NCBI GenBank assembly: GCA_029262235.1
Contig: JAJCZU010000007.1
Location: forward strand, 123,630 to 187,629
DNA length: 64,000 nt
Direction of reading: 5' to 3'
From: Candidatus Eiseniibacteriota bacterium
Lineage (GTDB): Bacteria > Orphanbacterota > Orphanbacteria > Orphanbacterales > Orphanbacteraceae
Of the stretch, positions 38,474 to 47,912 are shown piece by piece. Both the position numbers and the translations under genes were made by a program. Under the pieces are notes generated by a model. It did no database searches. It had not been told where the DNA came from and saw only the letters and a program-made list of their open reading frames with translations. The stretch's first letter is position 1, and each line of letters opens with the position of its first letter.

Positions 38474-38608
38474 GTGAAGCGCACATTCCAACCGAGCAAC
38501 ATCAGAAGAAAGCGTACACACGGTTTCCGTTCGCGCATGAAGACCCGTGCGGGTCGCGCCATATTGAACCGTCGTCGTGCAAAGGGACGCAAGCGTCTGA
38601 CCGTCTAA
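38474..38608 (+). CDS. rpmH: Ribosomal protein L34
   Basis: 44 residues: starts [18 protein letters not shown], continues [20 protein letters not shown] and ends RKRLTV. This is the complete L34 sequence, a small basic protein of the large subunit. It begins with GTG, and GGAG lies nine bases upstream. It starts the rpmH-rnpA-yidD-yidC-jag-mnmE-mnmG-rsmG series. Confidence 0.97.
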   Translation: MKRTFQPSNIRRKRTHGFRSRMKTRAGRAILNRRRAKGRKRLTV

Positions 38609-38640
38609 TCAGCATCCTTTTGTGATGCAATGAGCGGAAA

Positions 38641-39003
38641 GTGTGCCAAAGGCTGCGCCCCGAATACCGACTTCGCAGGAAGAGCGATTTCGATCGCGTC
38701 TTCGCCGACAGAAGTGTCGCGAGAAGCCGGATGTTCAATCTCTACTTTCGGGAGCGGGAAGAAACCCATCTGCCTTCGGCCCGCGCGGCTTTCGTCGTAA
38801 GCAGGAAGATCGGCAATTCCGTCGTACGCAATCGAATCAAGCGCCTCCTGCGGGAGTCGTTTCGAAAGATCAGACCCGGCATCCACGATCGTCATCGTTA
38901 CGATCTCGTTTTTGTAGCCCATCGTGATTTTTCCGATTGCCGATCTCATGAAATCGAACGGGAGATGCGCCGTATGATCGGCCATCTCGGATGGATCGAG
39001 TGA
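38641..39003 (+). CDS. rnpA: Ribonuclease P protein component
   Basis: 120 residues, the protein cofactor of RNase P in tRNA 5' maturation. [15 protein letters not shown] near the N-terminus and the RNR motif in [16 protein letters not shown] are diagnostic. The start is GTG at 38641, 32 bases after rpmH. Its 3' end overlaps the start of yidD. Confidence 0.93.
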   Translation: MCQRLRPEYRLRRKSDFDRVFADRSVARSRMFNLYFREREETHLPSARAAFVVSRKIGNSVVRNRIKRLLRESFRKIRPGIHDRHRYDLVFVAHRDFSDCRSHEIEREMRRMIGHLGWIE

Positions 39004-39218
39004 CAGGTCTACTTATCAGATTGATCCGCGGCTACCAGCGGTTCCTGTCTCCCCTGTTCCGTCCCGCGTGCCGGTTTCATCCCACCTGCTCCGCATTCGC
39101 GATCGAAGCACTCGAACGCCACGGACTTCTACGAGGTTCGTGGCTTGCGTGCAAACGGATCGTGAGCTGCCATCCGCTTCATCCGGGCGGGCACGACCCC
39201 GTTCCGGACAAACAGTAG
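38991..39218 (+). CDS. yidD: Membrane protein insertion efficiency factor YidD
   Basis: 75 residues. [28 protein letters not shown] and [17 protein letters not shown] are the family signature, including the conserved cysteines. The protein assists YidC-dependent insertion at the inner face of the membrane. ATG at 38991 lies within rnpA; a GTG at 39000 forming a GTGA overlap with the rnpA stop is an equally good start. Confidence 0.92.
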   Translation: MDRVTGLLIRLIRGYQRFLSPLFRPACRFHPTCSAFAIEALERHGLLRGSWLACKRIVSCHPLHPGGHDPVPDKQ

Positions 39219-39282
39219 AGACGGTTTCGACGAAACCGGGCCGCCCGCTGCGGGCTCGCCCCTCGAAAGTGTTAACGAATCC

Positions 39283-41115
39283 ATGAATCGTCGAGCCATT
39301 CTGGCTATTCTTCTGTCTACGCTGGCCATTCTGGCGTACGAAATGTTCTTTCTCCCGAAGGCGCCGCCACGGGGGACGGAACAGGAAATCGCCGGAAGGG
39401 CGATCGATCCGCTCGTGGGGGAACAGGTTCCCGGTATCGAGTCGGGCGACCCGCCCGCGGAATTCAATTCCGCGCCGGAAGCGACACCGCGCGATGGCTC
39501 CGGCCGCGCTGACGAGTCCGGCCAGGCCGCCACGCCGGCCGCCCCGCTCACGGACGATCCGGTCGCGCCGAAGACGGTCACGGTCGAAACGCCCCTCTAT
39601 CGAGTCAAGATCAACACCCGCGGCGGCGTCGTGCAGTCCGCCGAACTCCTTCAATACGAAAACGACGAACGCGACGGGCCGGTGCAGCTCGTTGCCCCCG
39701 ACAGTCCGGGCGGGCTCACGCTTTCGCTCGCGACGAAAGAGGGCAATGTCGCACTCGACAATCTCGTCTTTCGCGCGAACCGCGACCGCATTCAGATCAG
39801 CGATCCCGCCGGGTCCGAATCGCTCGTACTCGAGCAGCGCCTCGCGACGGGCATCACGATCAGGCGCACATTCACGTTCACGGGCGAATCGTATCGCGTC
39901 GACCTTCGCCAGGAGATCGCGCGCGAAACGGGAAGCCAGGAAGTCTTTTCGTACAAGCTCGCGTGGAAGCCGGGCGTCGCGGTCACGGAAGGCCGTCCCG
40001 AGTTCGAAAAGGATCAGGTGGGCGCGGCTACCATGGCCGGTACGGACATCGTGCGGGATGCGACGCGCAAGATCGACGAAGAAGGCAAGCTTCATCCCAG
40101 CAACGTCAAATGGACGGCGATCAAGGGCAAGTATTTCGCGGTAGCCCTCCAGTTCGACGGCGACCCCGGCGCGGAAGTGCTCGTGCGCAAAGCCCCCGCG
40201 GTCGACCGGGCCTGGTTCGAAGCCAAGATTCCGATTCGCTCGCCGATGGGCTCCAGCGATTCATTCGGCCTTTATCTCGTGCCTCTCGACTACGAAATCC
40301 TTCTGGCGGAAGGCCACGGCCTCGAACGCATGCTCGATCTCGGGTGGGCGATCATCGCGCCGATCTCTCACCTGCTTCTCAAGTTCATGAACTTCGTCTA
40401 CAAGTTCATCCCGAACTACGGCTGGGTGATCATCATCGTGTCCGTGGTTTCGAAGCTGATTCTGCATCCGCTGAGCCGCAAACAGTTCCAGTCGATGAAA
40501 GACATGCAGAAGGTCCAGGGGCCGATGACGAAGCTTCGCGAGAAGCACAAGGACAACCCGCAGAAGCTGAACAAAGAGATGATGGAGCTCTACAAGCGGG
40601 AAGGGATCAACCCGATGGGCGGTTGCTTCCCGATGCTGCTGCAGATGCCTGTCTTCCTCGCGCTCTTTCAGGTGCTCAACAAGACGATCGAGCTCCGGCA
40701 CGCGCCCTGGTTCGGCTGGATCAACGATCTCAGCCGGCCCGAAGTATTATTCGAAATGCCGTTTCCGATTCCGTTTCTCGGCTCAGGATTCAGCCTGCTC
40801 CCGATCGTGATGGGCGGCCTGATGTTCTGGCAGCAGAAGATGTCGACAGTCGATCCGCGTCAGAAGGCCATGGTCTACATGATGCCGATTCTGTTCACGT
40901 TCCTGTTCTACAGGTTCCCGTCGGGGCTCGTCCTCTACTGGCTCGTGAACAACGTGATGTCGATCGCCCAGCAACGCAGTATTCATAAGGCGAGCGACGC
41001 ACCGAAAGACGCGGACGCCGCAGTACCCCAACCAGCCGCCGGAAACCCTTCCAAGCCCGGCAAGGCGAACGCGCGCGCAAAGAAGTCGCGCGCGACAGCA
41101 AAGGAGATTACATGA
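39283..41115 (+). CDS. yidC: Membrane protein insertase YidC
   Basis: 610 residues. An N-terminal membrane helix (AILAILLSTLAILAYEMFFL) is followed by a Pro/Ala-rich linker, a large periplasmic domain (about 95-340) and the conserved 60KD_IMP core with five helices. The core has NYGWVIIIVSVVSKLILHPL, the coiled loop KDNPQKLNKEMMELY and GGCFPMLLQMPVFLALFQVL. The C-terminus is basic (KPGKANARAKKSRATAKE), fitting ribosome contact. It is a Gram-negative type YidC because of the periplasmic domain. It overlaps jag by four bases (ATGA). Confidence 0.96.
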   Translation: MNRRAILAILLSTLAILAYEMFFLPKAPPRGTEQEIAGRAIDPLVGEQVPGIESGDPPAEFNSAPEATPRDGSGRADESGQAATPAAPLTDDPVAPKTVTVETPLYRVKINTRGGVVQSAELLQYENDERDGPVQLVAPDSPGGLTLSLATKEGNVALDNLVFRANRDRIQISDPAGSESLVLEQRLATGITIRRTFTFTGESYRVDLRQEIARETGSQEVFSYKLAWKPGVAVTEGRPEFEKDQVGAATMAGTDIVRDATRKIDEEGKLHPSNVKWTAIKGKYFAVALQFDGDPGAEVLVRKAPAVDRAWFEAKIPIRSPMGSSDSFGLYLVPLDYEILLAEGHGLERMLDLGWAIIAPISHLLLKFMNFVYKFIPNYGWVIIIVSVVSKLILHPLSRKQFQSMKDMQKVQGPMTKLREKHKDNPQKLNKEMMELYKREGINPMGGCFPMLLQMPVFLALFQVLNKTIELRHAPWFGWINDLSRPEVLFEMPFPIPFLGSGFSLLPIVMGGLMFWQQKMSTVDPRQKAMVYMMPILFTFLFYRFPSGLVLYWLVNNVMSIAQQRSIHKASDAPKDADAAVPQPAAGNPSKPGKANARAKKSRATAKEIT

Positions 41116-42110
41116 ACAGCGTCGTCGCCGAAGGTCGTACCTACGAGGAAGCCGTCGAGCAGGCCATTCAGAAGCTCGGCGTGCGCATCGACCAGGTCGA
41201 AGTCGACGTGATGGAGGAGAAGCGCGGGATGCTCTTCGGACTCTTCGGCGGAAAAGTGAAAGTGCGCGTGACGCACCAGAGCTCGACCGAAGATCGCATC
41301 GACGAAATCCTCTCCGGCATCATGAAGCATATGGCGATTCCGTCGCAGGTCGAAGTGGCCAAGCGCGGCCCCGACTATCTCGTGAACATCGGCACCGTCG
41401 ATTCCGACGGCCTGCTGATCGGCAAGCGCGGCGAAACGCTGCACGCGCTCGAACACCTCGTCAATCGCATCGTGCACAAGGACCCCACGGAACGCGGCCG
41501 GATCACGGTCGATGTGTCGGGGTATCGTGCGCGCCGCGACGACCAGCTGAAGACGCAGGCGGCCAGCATGGCGAAGAAAGTGCGCGAGACCGGACGTGAA
41601 ATGTCGACCGACCCGCTCTACTCGCCCGACCGGCGCGTGATTCATCTCGCGCTGACGGACGCCGACGGCATCCGGACGTACACCGTGGGCGACGGCCTCG
41701 CACAGGCGGTTGTCGTCGCTCCGCAGGGATCCGGCAGCGGACCTCCGCGCGGCGGAAGGGGCGGACGCGGGCGTGGTGGTCGCGGACGCGGCCGAGGACG
41801 CGCGCAGGGCGGAGAGCGCCCGGCCGAGAATCGCGAAGCGGGCGCCGGCGCGGCTACCGCGAGCGGAGAACCGGCGAGGCCCGGAACGGGCAACCGTCCC
41901 GGCGGCCCCCCTGCCGGAGATGGTGAAAGTCCCGGACGCGGTGGTCGGGGACGAAGCCGCGGCGGACGCGGCCGGGGTCGTGGCGGTCGTGGACGCGGTC
42001 GTGGTCGCGGTCGTGGACGCGGTCCGGGGCCGGACGGCCAGTCCGACGGTCAGGGCGGCGGACAGCCGGGAGACGCGCGACGATCGGGCGGGGACAGCCC
42101 CCCCGAGTAA
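41112..42110 (+). CDS. jag: RNA-binding protein Jag/KhpB with RGG-rich tail
   Basis: 332 residues. The Jag N-terminal domain (about 1-52) has EGRTYEEAVEQAIQKLG and MLFGLFGGKVKV. A KH domain (about 60-140) has the GxxG loop in LLIGKRGETLHALE. An R3H domain (about 145-205) has PDRRVIHLAL. From about residue 212 to the end the chain is a low-complexity tail packed with RGG/GRG units (GGRGGRGRGGRGRGRGRAQ), interrupted by an Ala/Pro/Glu segment. Usual Jag proteins end near residue 210, so the tail is an addition. It probably binds RNA non-specifically. The start overlaps yidC. Confidence 0.93.
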   Translation: MNSVVAEGRTYEEAVEQAIQKLGVRIDQVEVDVMEEKRGMLFGLFGGKVKVRVTHQSSTEDRIDEILSGIMKHMAIPSQVEVAKRGPDYLVNIGTVDSDGLLIGKRGETLHALEHLVNRIVHKDPTERGRITVDVSGYRARRDDQLKTQAASMAKKVRETGREMSTDPLYSPDRRVIHLALTDADGIRTYTVGDGLAQAVVVAPQGSGSGPPRGGRGGRGRGGRGRGRGRAQGGERPAENREAGAGAATASGEPARPGTGNRPGGPPAGDGESPGRGGRGRSRGGRGRGRGGRGRGRGRGRGRGPGPDGQSDGQGGGQPGDARRSGGDSPPE

Positions 42111-42121
42111 GATAGAGAACC

Positions 42122-43519
42122 ATGGCGAATCGGACTTATCGCGAGGGGGATACGATCGTCGCCCCCGCGACGGCGCCCGGTGTCGGCGCGCTTGCCGTCA
42201 TTCGAATCAGCGGCCCCGAGGCGGTCGCTGTTGCGGGCCGCGTCTTCCGGGGCGCCAGGGAAATCGACGCCGAGCGCCCGCGGCGCGTTCTGCACGGGCA
42301 TGTCGTGGCGCGTGACGGCGATCCGATCGACGAAGTTCTGCTCACTCTGTTTCGAGCCCCCCAGTCATTTACAGGTGAAGATTCTGCCGAGATCTCGTGC
42401 CATGGCGCGCCGTATCTCGTGCGCCGTATTCTGGTCCGCATCCAGGAGGAGGGGGCTCGTCTCGCTCTTCCCGGCGAGTTCACGCGTCGCGCATTCGCGA
42501 ACGGCCGCATCGACCTCGCCCAGGCGGAGTCCGTCGCCGACCTGATTCACGCGCAATCCGCCGGCGCCGCACGCGCCGCGCTGCGCCAGCTGCAGGGCAG
42601 GCTTTCCGCGCGCCTCCGGACGCTGCGTGACCCGCTGCTCCGCACGCTCGCGAATGTAGAGGCTGACCTCGACTTCGCCGCCGAGGAGGAAGTGCCGAGC
42701 TACGACCGCGGCGTGGTCGCGGAGCAGATCAAGGCGCTTCGCGATACACTGGAGCAGCTGATCGAAGAAGGCGTGCGCGGCCGGATCGTGCGCGATGGCG
42801 TGCGGGTCGTGCTCGCGGGCCGGCCGAACAGCGGCAAGTCGACGCTCTTCAACGCGCTGCTCGAGGAAGATCGCGCGATCGTGAGCGAAGAGGCCGGGAC
42901 CACGCGCGACGTGCTGCACGGAGATTTTGTCGTCAGCGGCATCGTATTTCATCTTTACGACACCGCCGGAATTCGCGAGGGTGAGGTGGGGCACGTCGAG
43001 CGAGAGGGTATGCGGCGGGCGCAGTCGACCGCGGCCGACCTTCGCGTTCTCGTCGTAGACGGCTCGATTCCCGCGCGGGCCGAAGACCTGGCCTTCGTGC
43101 GAGGCGCGGCCACGGAGGACGCGCCGGCGATTCTCGCACGCAACAAGAGCGACCTCGGCGACGCGTGGGGCAACGCGCGGGCCGGTGCAAGCGACGACGC
43201 GCCCGGCGTACTCTCCGGCGTCTCGATCAGCGCGAAGACGGGCGACGGGCTGGCCGCGCTCCGTCGCCTGCTGTTCGAGGCGGCGACGGGCGACGGCGAC
43301 GACTTCGTGGGCGAACCGCTCGTGACGAACACGAGACACATCGACCTGCTCCGGGACGCCACGCGTTCTCTCGGCGACGCCCTCGAACGGCTCGACGAAG
43401 GCGAACTTCTGGCGGAAGATCTACGGGCGGCGCTGGGCGCGCTGAATGAAATCACGGGCGACGGGACACGCGAGGAAGTCCTCGATATGATCTTCTCGTC
43501 GTTCTGCATCGGGAAGTGA
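42122..43519 (+). CDS. mnmE: tRNA modification GTPase MnmE
   Basis: 465 residues. The N-terminal folate-binding domain contains [15 protein letters not shown] and ends with [21 protein letters not shown]. The G domain is inserted in the helical part, with G1 [15 protein letters not shown]3 DTAGIREGE and G4 NKSD. The C-terminal FCIGK contains the catalytic cysteine. With MnmG it makes the 5-carboxymethylaminomethyl group at wobble uridine. It lies 11 bases after jag. Confidence 0.96.
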   Translation: MANRTYREGDTIVAPATAPGVGALAVIRISGPEAVAVAGRVFRGAREIDAERPRRVLHGHVVARDGDPIDEVLLTLFRAPQSFTGEDSAEISCHGAPYLVRRILVRIQEEGARLALPGEFTRRAFANGRIDLAQAESVADLIHAQSAGAARAALRQLQGRLSARLRTLRDPLLRTLANVEADLDFAAEEEVPSYDRGVVAEQIKALRDTLEQLIEEGVRGRIVRDGVRVVLAGRPNSGKSTLFNALLEEDRAIVSEEAGTTRDVLHGDFVVSGIVFHLYDTAGIREGEVGHVEREGMRRAQSTAADLRVLVVDGSIPARAEDLAFVRGAATEDAPAILARNKSDLGDAWGNARAGASDDAPGVLSGVSISAKTGDGLAALRRLLFEAATGDGDDFVGEPLVTNTRHIDLLRDATRSLGDALERLDEGELLAEDLRAALGALNEITGDGTREEVLDMIFSSFCIGK

Positions 43520-43548
43520 TCCGGACGGGAAGAAGCGAGAAAGAATCC

Positions 43549-45423
43549 ATGAACAGCACGTACGACATCATTGTAATCGGCGCCGGTCATGCCGGCGTGG
43601 AAGCGGCGCTCGCTCCCGCGCGCATGGGGCACACTGTGCTTCTGCTCACGATGGACGCGCACGCGATCGGACGCATGTCGTGCAACCCGGCGATCGGGGG
43701 GCTCGCGAAGGGACACCTGGTGCGCGAGATCGACGCGCTCGGGGGTGAAATGGCCCGCGCGATCGACGCGACCGGCATTCACTTCAAGATGCTGAACCAG
43801 AGCCGGGGTCCGGCCGTGCAGGGTCCGCGGGCCCAGGCCGACCGCGACGGATACTCGCGCTATCTCTGCGACGTCGTCGCGCGCGAGAAAAACATCACGG
43901 TCCACGAGGGCGAGGCGGCCGACCTCCTGGTCGAAGGCGCCCACGTGCGCGGCGTCGAAACGGCGAAGGGCGAAACGTTCGAAACGAACGCCGTGGTGCT
44001 GACCGCCGGCACATTCCTATCGGCGATCATGTATGTCGGCGATGCCGTGGCGCCCGGCGGACGAAGGGGCGAGCCGGCCGCCGAACGTCTCGGCGAGAAA
44101 ATGCGCTCGCTCGGTTTTCGCACGTCGCGCCTCAAAACGGGAACGCCCCCCCGCATCGCGCGCGCGAGCATCGACTGGTCGCGCACTGCCGAGCAGAAGC
44201 CCGACGACCCGCCGCGTCCGTTTTCGTTTCAAACACAAAGCATCGACCGTCCCCAGCTCTCGTGCTGGATCACGCGCACCGACGAAAGAACGCACGCCGT
44301 CATTCGCGGCGAGATCCACCGGTCGCCGATGTATACGGGCCGGATCGAAGGTACGGGGCCCCGCTACTGTCCCAGCATCGAAGACAAAGTCGTTCGTTTC
44401 GAAGAGAACGATTCCCATCACGTGTTTCTCGAAATCGAAGGCGGCGACTCCGACCTCGTCTACCCGAACGGACTATCGACTTCGCTTCCCGAAGACGCCC
44501 AGATCGCGATGCTGCGCACGATCCCCGGCCTCGAACAGTGTGAGATGAAGATCCCGGGCTACGCCGTGGAGTACGATTTCTTTCCCACCGATCAGATTCG
44601 CGCGTCACTCGAAACACGCGCGGTCGAAGGCCTTTATCTTGCGGGGCAGATGAACGGCACGTCCGGCTACGAAGAAGCCGCCGCGCAGGGATTGATCGCG
44701 GGGATCAACGCCGCGCGCAAACTGCAGGGCGAGGAGCCCGTGGTGCTGGCTCGGAGCGAAGCGTATATCGGCGTGCTGATCGACGACCTCATTACGTGCA
44801 TACCGACCGAACCGTATCGCATGTTCACTTCACGCGCCGAGCACCGCCTGCTTCTGCGCCATGATACCGCCGACGTGCGGCTGTCGCCTCTCGGTGCCCG
44901 CATCGGACTGCTGGACGAAGTGCACGCCGAGGCCGCGCGCGCGAAGGACGAAGCCGTCCGCGCCGAAATCGCGCTTCTCGAGCGCACCCGGATCGGTCGT
45001 GACGACGCTGCGTCTCTCGATGCCCGCTTCGATCGGGCCGCGATCAAGCCCGGCACCGCACTGGCCGCGATTCTTCGCCGGCCCGGCATCGGGCACGCCG
45101 ATATTCTTTCGTACCGGGGCGACGCCCCCGCGCCCACAGAATCCGTACGAAGCGAAGCCGAGGTGCGCGTCAAGTATGCCGGCTACGTCGAACGCCAGGA
45201 GAAGGCTGTCGAAAAGGTGCGCCGCATGAACAACCGCCGTATCCCCGCGCACTTCGACTACGAACGCGTGCGCGGCCTTTCGAAAGAAGGCTTCGAAAAG
45301 CTCGGTCGCTATCGCCCCGAAAGCGTCGGCACCGCATCTCGTGTCGAAGGCGTGACCCCCGCCGACCTCGCGCTTCTCATCGTTTATCTGGACAGGGGTG
45401 AGCGAGAGGCGGTTGCGACGTGA
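43549..45423 (+). CDS. mnmG: tRNA modification enzyme MnmG (GidA)
   Basis: 624 residues. The FAD-binding motif is [47 protein letters not shown] and [12 protein letters not shown] are signature segments. The C-terminal helical domain carries [19 protein letters not shown] for MnmE and tRNA contact. It is the partner of the preceding MnmE. The ATG at 43549 is preferred; the frame is open for 11 codons into the mnmE overlap. Its stop overlaps the GTG of rsmG (GTGA). Confidence 0.96.
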   Translation: MNSTYDIIVIGAGHAGVEAALAPARMGHTVLLLTMDAHAIGRMSCNPAIGGLAKGHLVREIDALGGEMARAIDATGIHFKMLNQSRGPAVQGPRAQADRDGYSRYLCDVVAREKNITVHEGEAADLLVEGAHVRGVETAKGETFETNAVVLTAGTFLSAIMYVGDAVAPGGRRGEPAAERLGEKMRSLGFRTSRLKTGTPPRIARASIDWSRTAEQKPDDPPRPFSFQTQSIDRPQLSCWITRTDERTHAVIRGEIHRSPMYTGRIEGTGPRYCPSIEDKVVRFEENDSHHVFLEIEGGDSDLVYPNGLSTSLPEDAQIAMLRTIPGLEQCEMKIPGYAVEYDFFPTDQIRASLETRAVEGLYLAGQMNGTSGYEEAAAQGLIAGINAARKLQGEEPVVLARSEAYIGVLIDDLITCIPTEPYRMFTSRAEHRLLLRHDTADVRLSPLGARIGLLDEVHAEAARAKDEAVRAEIALLERTRIGRDDAASLDARFDRAAIKPGTALAAILRRPGIGHADILSYRGDAPAPTESVRSEAEVRVKYAGYVERQEKAVEKVRRMNNRRIPAHFDYERVRGLSKEGFEKLGRYRPESVGTASRVEGVTPADLALLIVYLDRGEREAVAT

Positions 45424-46079
45424 ACCGTCAGCTGACTCGAAACGCCGTGCAGCTCGCCGCGAAGCGCGGGATCACGCCCCCCGAGAACGCCGAAGCGCTT
45501 CTCTTCGATCTCATCAAGTTCATTCGCGACAAGGGCGACAAGATCCATCTCTTTTCCAAGCGGGACCTCGAGCCCGAGCGCCTGGTCGAAAATCATGTCT
45601 ATGATGCCATTGCGGGGCTCGCCTTCGCCGCGCCCAAAGAAGGCGCCCGCGTCGTCGACTTCGGCGCCGGAAGCGGCATCATCGCGATGACCTGGAAGAT
45701 TCTGCGCCCCGACCTCGAAGTCGCCCTGCTCGAGTCCCACGCCAAGAAGTGCTACTTCATGAACCGCGCGATCGAAGCCCTCAAGTTCTGGGGGACCGAA
45801 GTGTGGGAAGGGCGCGGCGAGGAACTCCAGGAAGCACGGCTTCGATGGGCCGATCTCGTGATCAGCCGCGGAGTGCCGAGCAGCGAAAAGAACCTGCGGA
45901 CGATGGAACTCATGCTGAGACCCCTCGGCGAAGTGCTCTTCTTCAAGGGGCCCGACACGATGCTCGACCTGCGCATGCGGATCGAGCCCGTCGAAACGCT
46001 CGCGATCGAGCGCGAAGAGAAGTCCTACCTGACCGAAGACAAACTCCGCTACTGGGTCATCGCCGTCCGGTGCGCTTGA
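45420..46079 (+). CDS. rsmG: 16S rRNA (guanine527-N7)-methyltransferase RsmG
   Basis: 219-residue SAM-dependent methyltransferase. [20 protein letters not shown] is the SAM-binding loop, [18 protein letters not shown] binds the adenosine side, and [13 protein letters not shown] lies where RsmG has its conserved VARA-like segment. It modifies G527 of 16S rRNA; loss gives low-level streptomycin resistance in other bacteria. It starts at GTG overlapping mnmG. The last 11 coding bases, GTGCGCTTGA, together with downstream bases are repeated 234 bases downstream. No parAB genes follow, unlike many origin regions. Confidence 0.88.
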   Translation: MNRQLTRNAVQLAAKRGITPPENAEALLFDLIKFIRDKGDKIHLFSKRDLEPERLVENHVYDAIAGLAFAAPKEGARVVDFGAGSGIIAMTWKILRPDLEVALLESHAKKCYFMNRAIEALKFWGTEVWEGRGEELQEARLRWADLVISRGVPSSEKNLRTMELMLRPLGEVLFFKGPDTMLDLRMRIEPVETLAIEREEKSYLTEDKLRYWVIAVRCA

Positions 46080-46324
46080 CCGGATTCCCCCTCGTCCCTC
46101 GTCCCTCGTTCCGTTTGTGAAGAGAAGGCGCGGGGCCGCTGTTCTCCTCGACCGCCCGTCCTGGCCAAATGGCCAAGTACGGAGGCCGGGCGGATCCGTA
46201 GAACAGCGGCCCCGCGCCTCCCCTCCGGCACGCGTGCCAGGGGGAGGAACGGGAGAGGCGGGGTGAATTCTTCCCTGCGCCCCGAATCGGTTTCTTCATG
46301 CGAGTGCGCTTGACCGGATTCCCC
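46070..46324. repeat. 21-base direct repeat spanning the rsmG stop
   Basis: The stretch beginning GTGCGCTTGACCGGATTCCC at 46070-46090, which includes the last codons and stop of rsmG, recurs exactly at 46304-46324. The following CCTCGTCC-type bases are similar too. The interval holds the type A palindrome at 46127-46218. The second copy supplies the left arm of the palindrome at 46312-46378. Confidence 0.85.
46127..46218 (-). repeat. Structured palindromic repeat, type A, copy A3 with perfect 19-bp arms
   Basis: Arms GGCGCGGGGCCGCTGTTCT (46127-46145) and AGAACAGCGGCCCCGCGCC (46200-46218) are perfectly complementary over 19 bases and unrelated in sequence to the arms of the copies at 61-898. 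The core matches those copies: CTCGACCGCC, GGCCAAATGGCC (46163-46174), AAGTACGGAGGCC and GCGGATCC. In this copy the inner stem is longer (CCGCCCG/CGGGCGG on the minus strand) with a single G-A mismatch. No T-run follows. Confidence 0.88.
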
Positions 46325-46378
46325 TCGCCCCTCGTCCTGGCGTACGGCCAATGGGCCTCGGGGCTCGGGGAACCGGTC
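46312..46378. repeat. Structured palindromic repeat, type C, copy C1
   Basis: Arms GACCGGATTCCCC (46312-46324) and GGGGAACCGGTC (46367-46378) pair with one bulged base. The core holds CTCGCCCCTCGTCCTGGC, then GTACGGCCAATGGGCC and TCGGGGCTC. CTCG-CC and CGTCCTGGC are shared with copy A3, and GGCCAATGGG with the other type C copies, so this copy links the two types. Confidence 0.75.
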
Positions 46379-46492
46379 TGCGCGTGCGAGAGGAATACGG
46401 AGGAGCCGTTGGCGGCCGAGTGAGCGGTGAGCTTCGGGCTGAGTGTCACTGGCGCAAGCCCCCCTCCAATGAGCGCGAACAAGCTTCGAATG

Positions 46493-46571
46493 CGAGGAGG
46501 TCGTTCCTCGGAGCCGCGAGCCCCATTGGCCGGCCCGCCAGGGCGAGGGGCGGAGAGGAATGATCTCCTCG
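46493..46571 (+). repeat. Structured palindromic repeat, type C, copy C2
   Basis: Arms CGAGGAGGTCGTTCCTC (46493-46509) and GAGGAATGATCTCCTCG (46555-46571) form 15 Watson-Crick pairs and two G-U pairs if the plus strand is transcribed; on the minus strand these two would be C-A mismatches. The core reads GAGCCCCATTGGCCGGCCC then GCCAGGGCGAGGGG. Bases 46379-46492 and 46572-46612 contain a further CCTCCAATGAGCG fragment but no gene. Confidence 0.75.
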
Positions 46572-46612
46572 TGGACGAGCTTGTTCCGACTCTTCTCCTG
46601 CTCCTCACCCTC

Positions 46613-47788
46613 TCAGTCGATGATGTGGTGATATTTAATCCCTGAACCGGTATTGAAGAGAACCACGGATTCCTCCGGCGCGATCGTGCCGGCGCCCTTC
46701 AGCTTGCGGAGGGCGGCCAGGGTGGCGCCGCCTTCGGGCGCGGCGAAGATCCCCTCGGTTCGCCCGATGCGGTAGACCTCTTCGCGCATGGACTCGTCGC
46801 TGACGGAGACGGCGCAGCCGCCGCTTTCGCGAATGGCATGCAGGATCAGGAAGTCACCGACGGCAACGGGGACGCGGAGTCCGTCGGCAATCGTGCGGGC
46901 GCCTTCCCACAGTTCCGCGAACTCCTCCCCGCGCTCGAATGCGCGGACGATGGGGGCGCATCCTTCGGACTGCACGGAAATCATGCGCGGCCGTTTCGCG
47001 TCGATCCAGCCGAGCGCCTCCATCTCTTCGAAGGCCTTCCACATGCCGACGAGCCCGGTGCCTCCGCCGGTGGGATAGATCGCGACGTCGGGAAGGGTCC
47101 ACTGCAGCTGTTCGGCGAGCTCGTAGCCGAGGGTCTTCTTGCCTTCGAGCCGGTACGGTTCTTTGAGGGTTGAAAGATCGAAGCGGCCGTCGTTCTTTGC
47201 GATCTCTTCCGCGGCGATTCTCCCGCAGTCGTGAATGAGCCCGTCGATCAAGCGCACTTCCGCGCCGAGCGCCCGGCACTCGTGCACGAAGAGTTCGGGC
47301 ACGTCGCGCGGCATGAAAACGTGTGCGGGCAGTCCGGCACGCGCGGCGTATGCGGCGGTGGCGCCGGCGGCGTTTCCGGCGCTCGGCACGGAGACGGCGA
47401 GGGCGCCGAGTTCCCTGGCGCGTGAAACGGCGAGCGCGAGTCCGCGCGCCTTGAACGATCCGGTGGGGTTGTTGCTTTCGTCTTTGATGTAAAGCGTTTC
47501 GTGACCGACTTCCGCGCCGAGCGCGCGCGCACGCAGCAGGGGCGTGCAACCTTCGCCGAGCGAAATGCGATTCTGCGGGTCGCGAACGGGAAGGAGTTCG
47601 GCATAGCGCCAGAGTGTTTCTTCGCGATGTGCGAGATCGTCCCGGTTCACGGCACGGGCGGCGCGGGCGAGATCGTAGCGCGCAAGGAGGGGGCGCCCGG
47701 CGGTCGACAGATTCTGGAGACGATCGGCGTCGTAGCGTTTGCCGGTGAGGCCGCATTCGAGGTGTGTCAGGTACGATTCGTGCTTCAT
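46613..47788 (-). CDS. thrC: Threonine synthase
   Basis: 391-residue PLP enzyme. The N-terminal HLECGLTGKRYDADRLQ resembles the zinc-ribbon-like lead of thermophile-type threonine synthases. LGEGCTPLLRA precedes the cofactor lysine in NPTGSFKARGLALAVS. SVPSAGNAAGATAAYAARAG and YPTGGGTGLVGMWKAF follow. It converts O-phosphohomoserine to threonine. The ATG at 47788 has AAGGG upstream; 45 open codons beyond are not convincing. It converges on rsmG across the repeat region 46080-46612. No other thr genes are near. Confidence 0.9.
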   Translation of the reverse strand: MKHESYLTHLECGLTGKRYDADRLQNLSTAGRPLLARYDLARAARAVNRDDLAHREETLWRYAELLPVRDPQNRISLGEGCTPLLRARALGAEVGHETLYIKDESNNPTGSFKARGLALAVSRARELGALAVSVPSAGNAAGATAAYAARAGLPAHVFMPRDVPELFVHECRALGAEVRLIDGLIHDCGRIAAEEIAKNDGRFDLSTLKEPYRLEGKKTLGYELAEQLQWTLPDVAIYPTGGGTGLVGMWKAFEEMEALGWIDAKRPRMISVQSEGCAPIVRAFERGEEFAELWEGARTIADGLRVPVAVGDFLILHAIRESGGCAVSVSDESMREEVYRIGRTEGIFAAPEGGATLAALRKLKGAGTIAPEESVVLFNTGSGIKYHHIID

Positions 47789-47912
47789 GAACGCCCTTTT
47801 CTCCCGGAGAGCCGTCGAGTGGCCGGTTTTCTGATGCCCCGATTCTGGTATAATGAAGGCTCTCCCGCCTCCCGTGAACCGTAAACCGCTGCCCGTTTTC
47901 CACGAGGACTCG

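Noticed and set aside
46127..46218. Bidirectional intrinsic terminator between rsmG and thrC
   Set aside because: The stem is strong but there is no T-run on either side, and the core matches copies at sites that are not gene ends.
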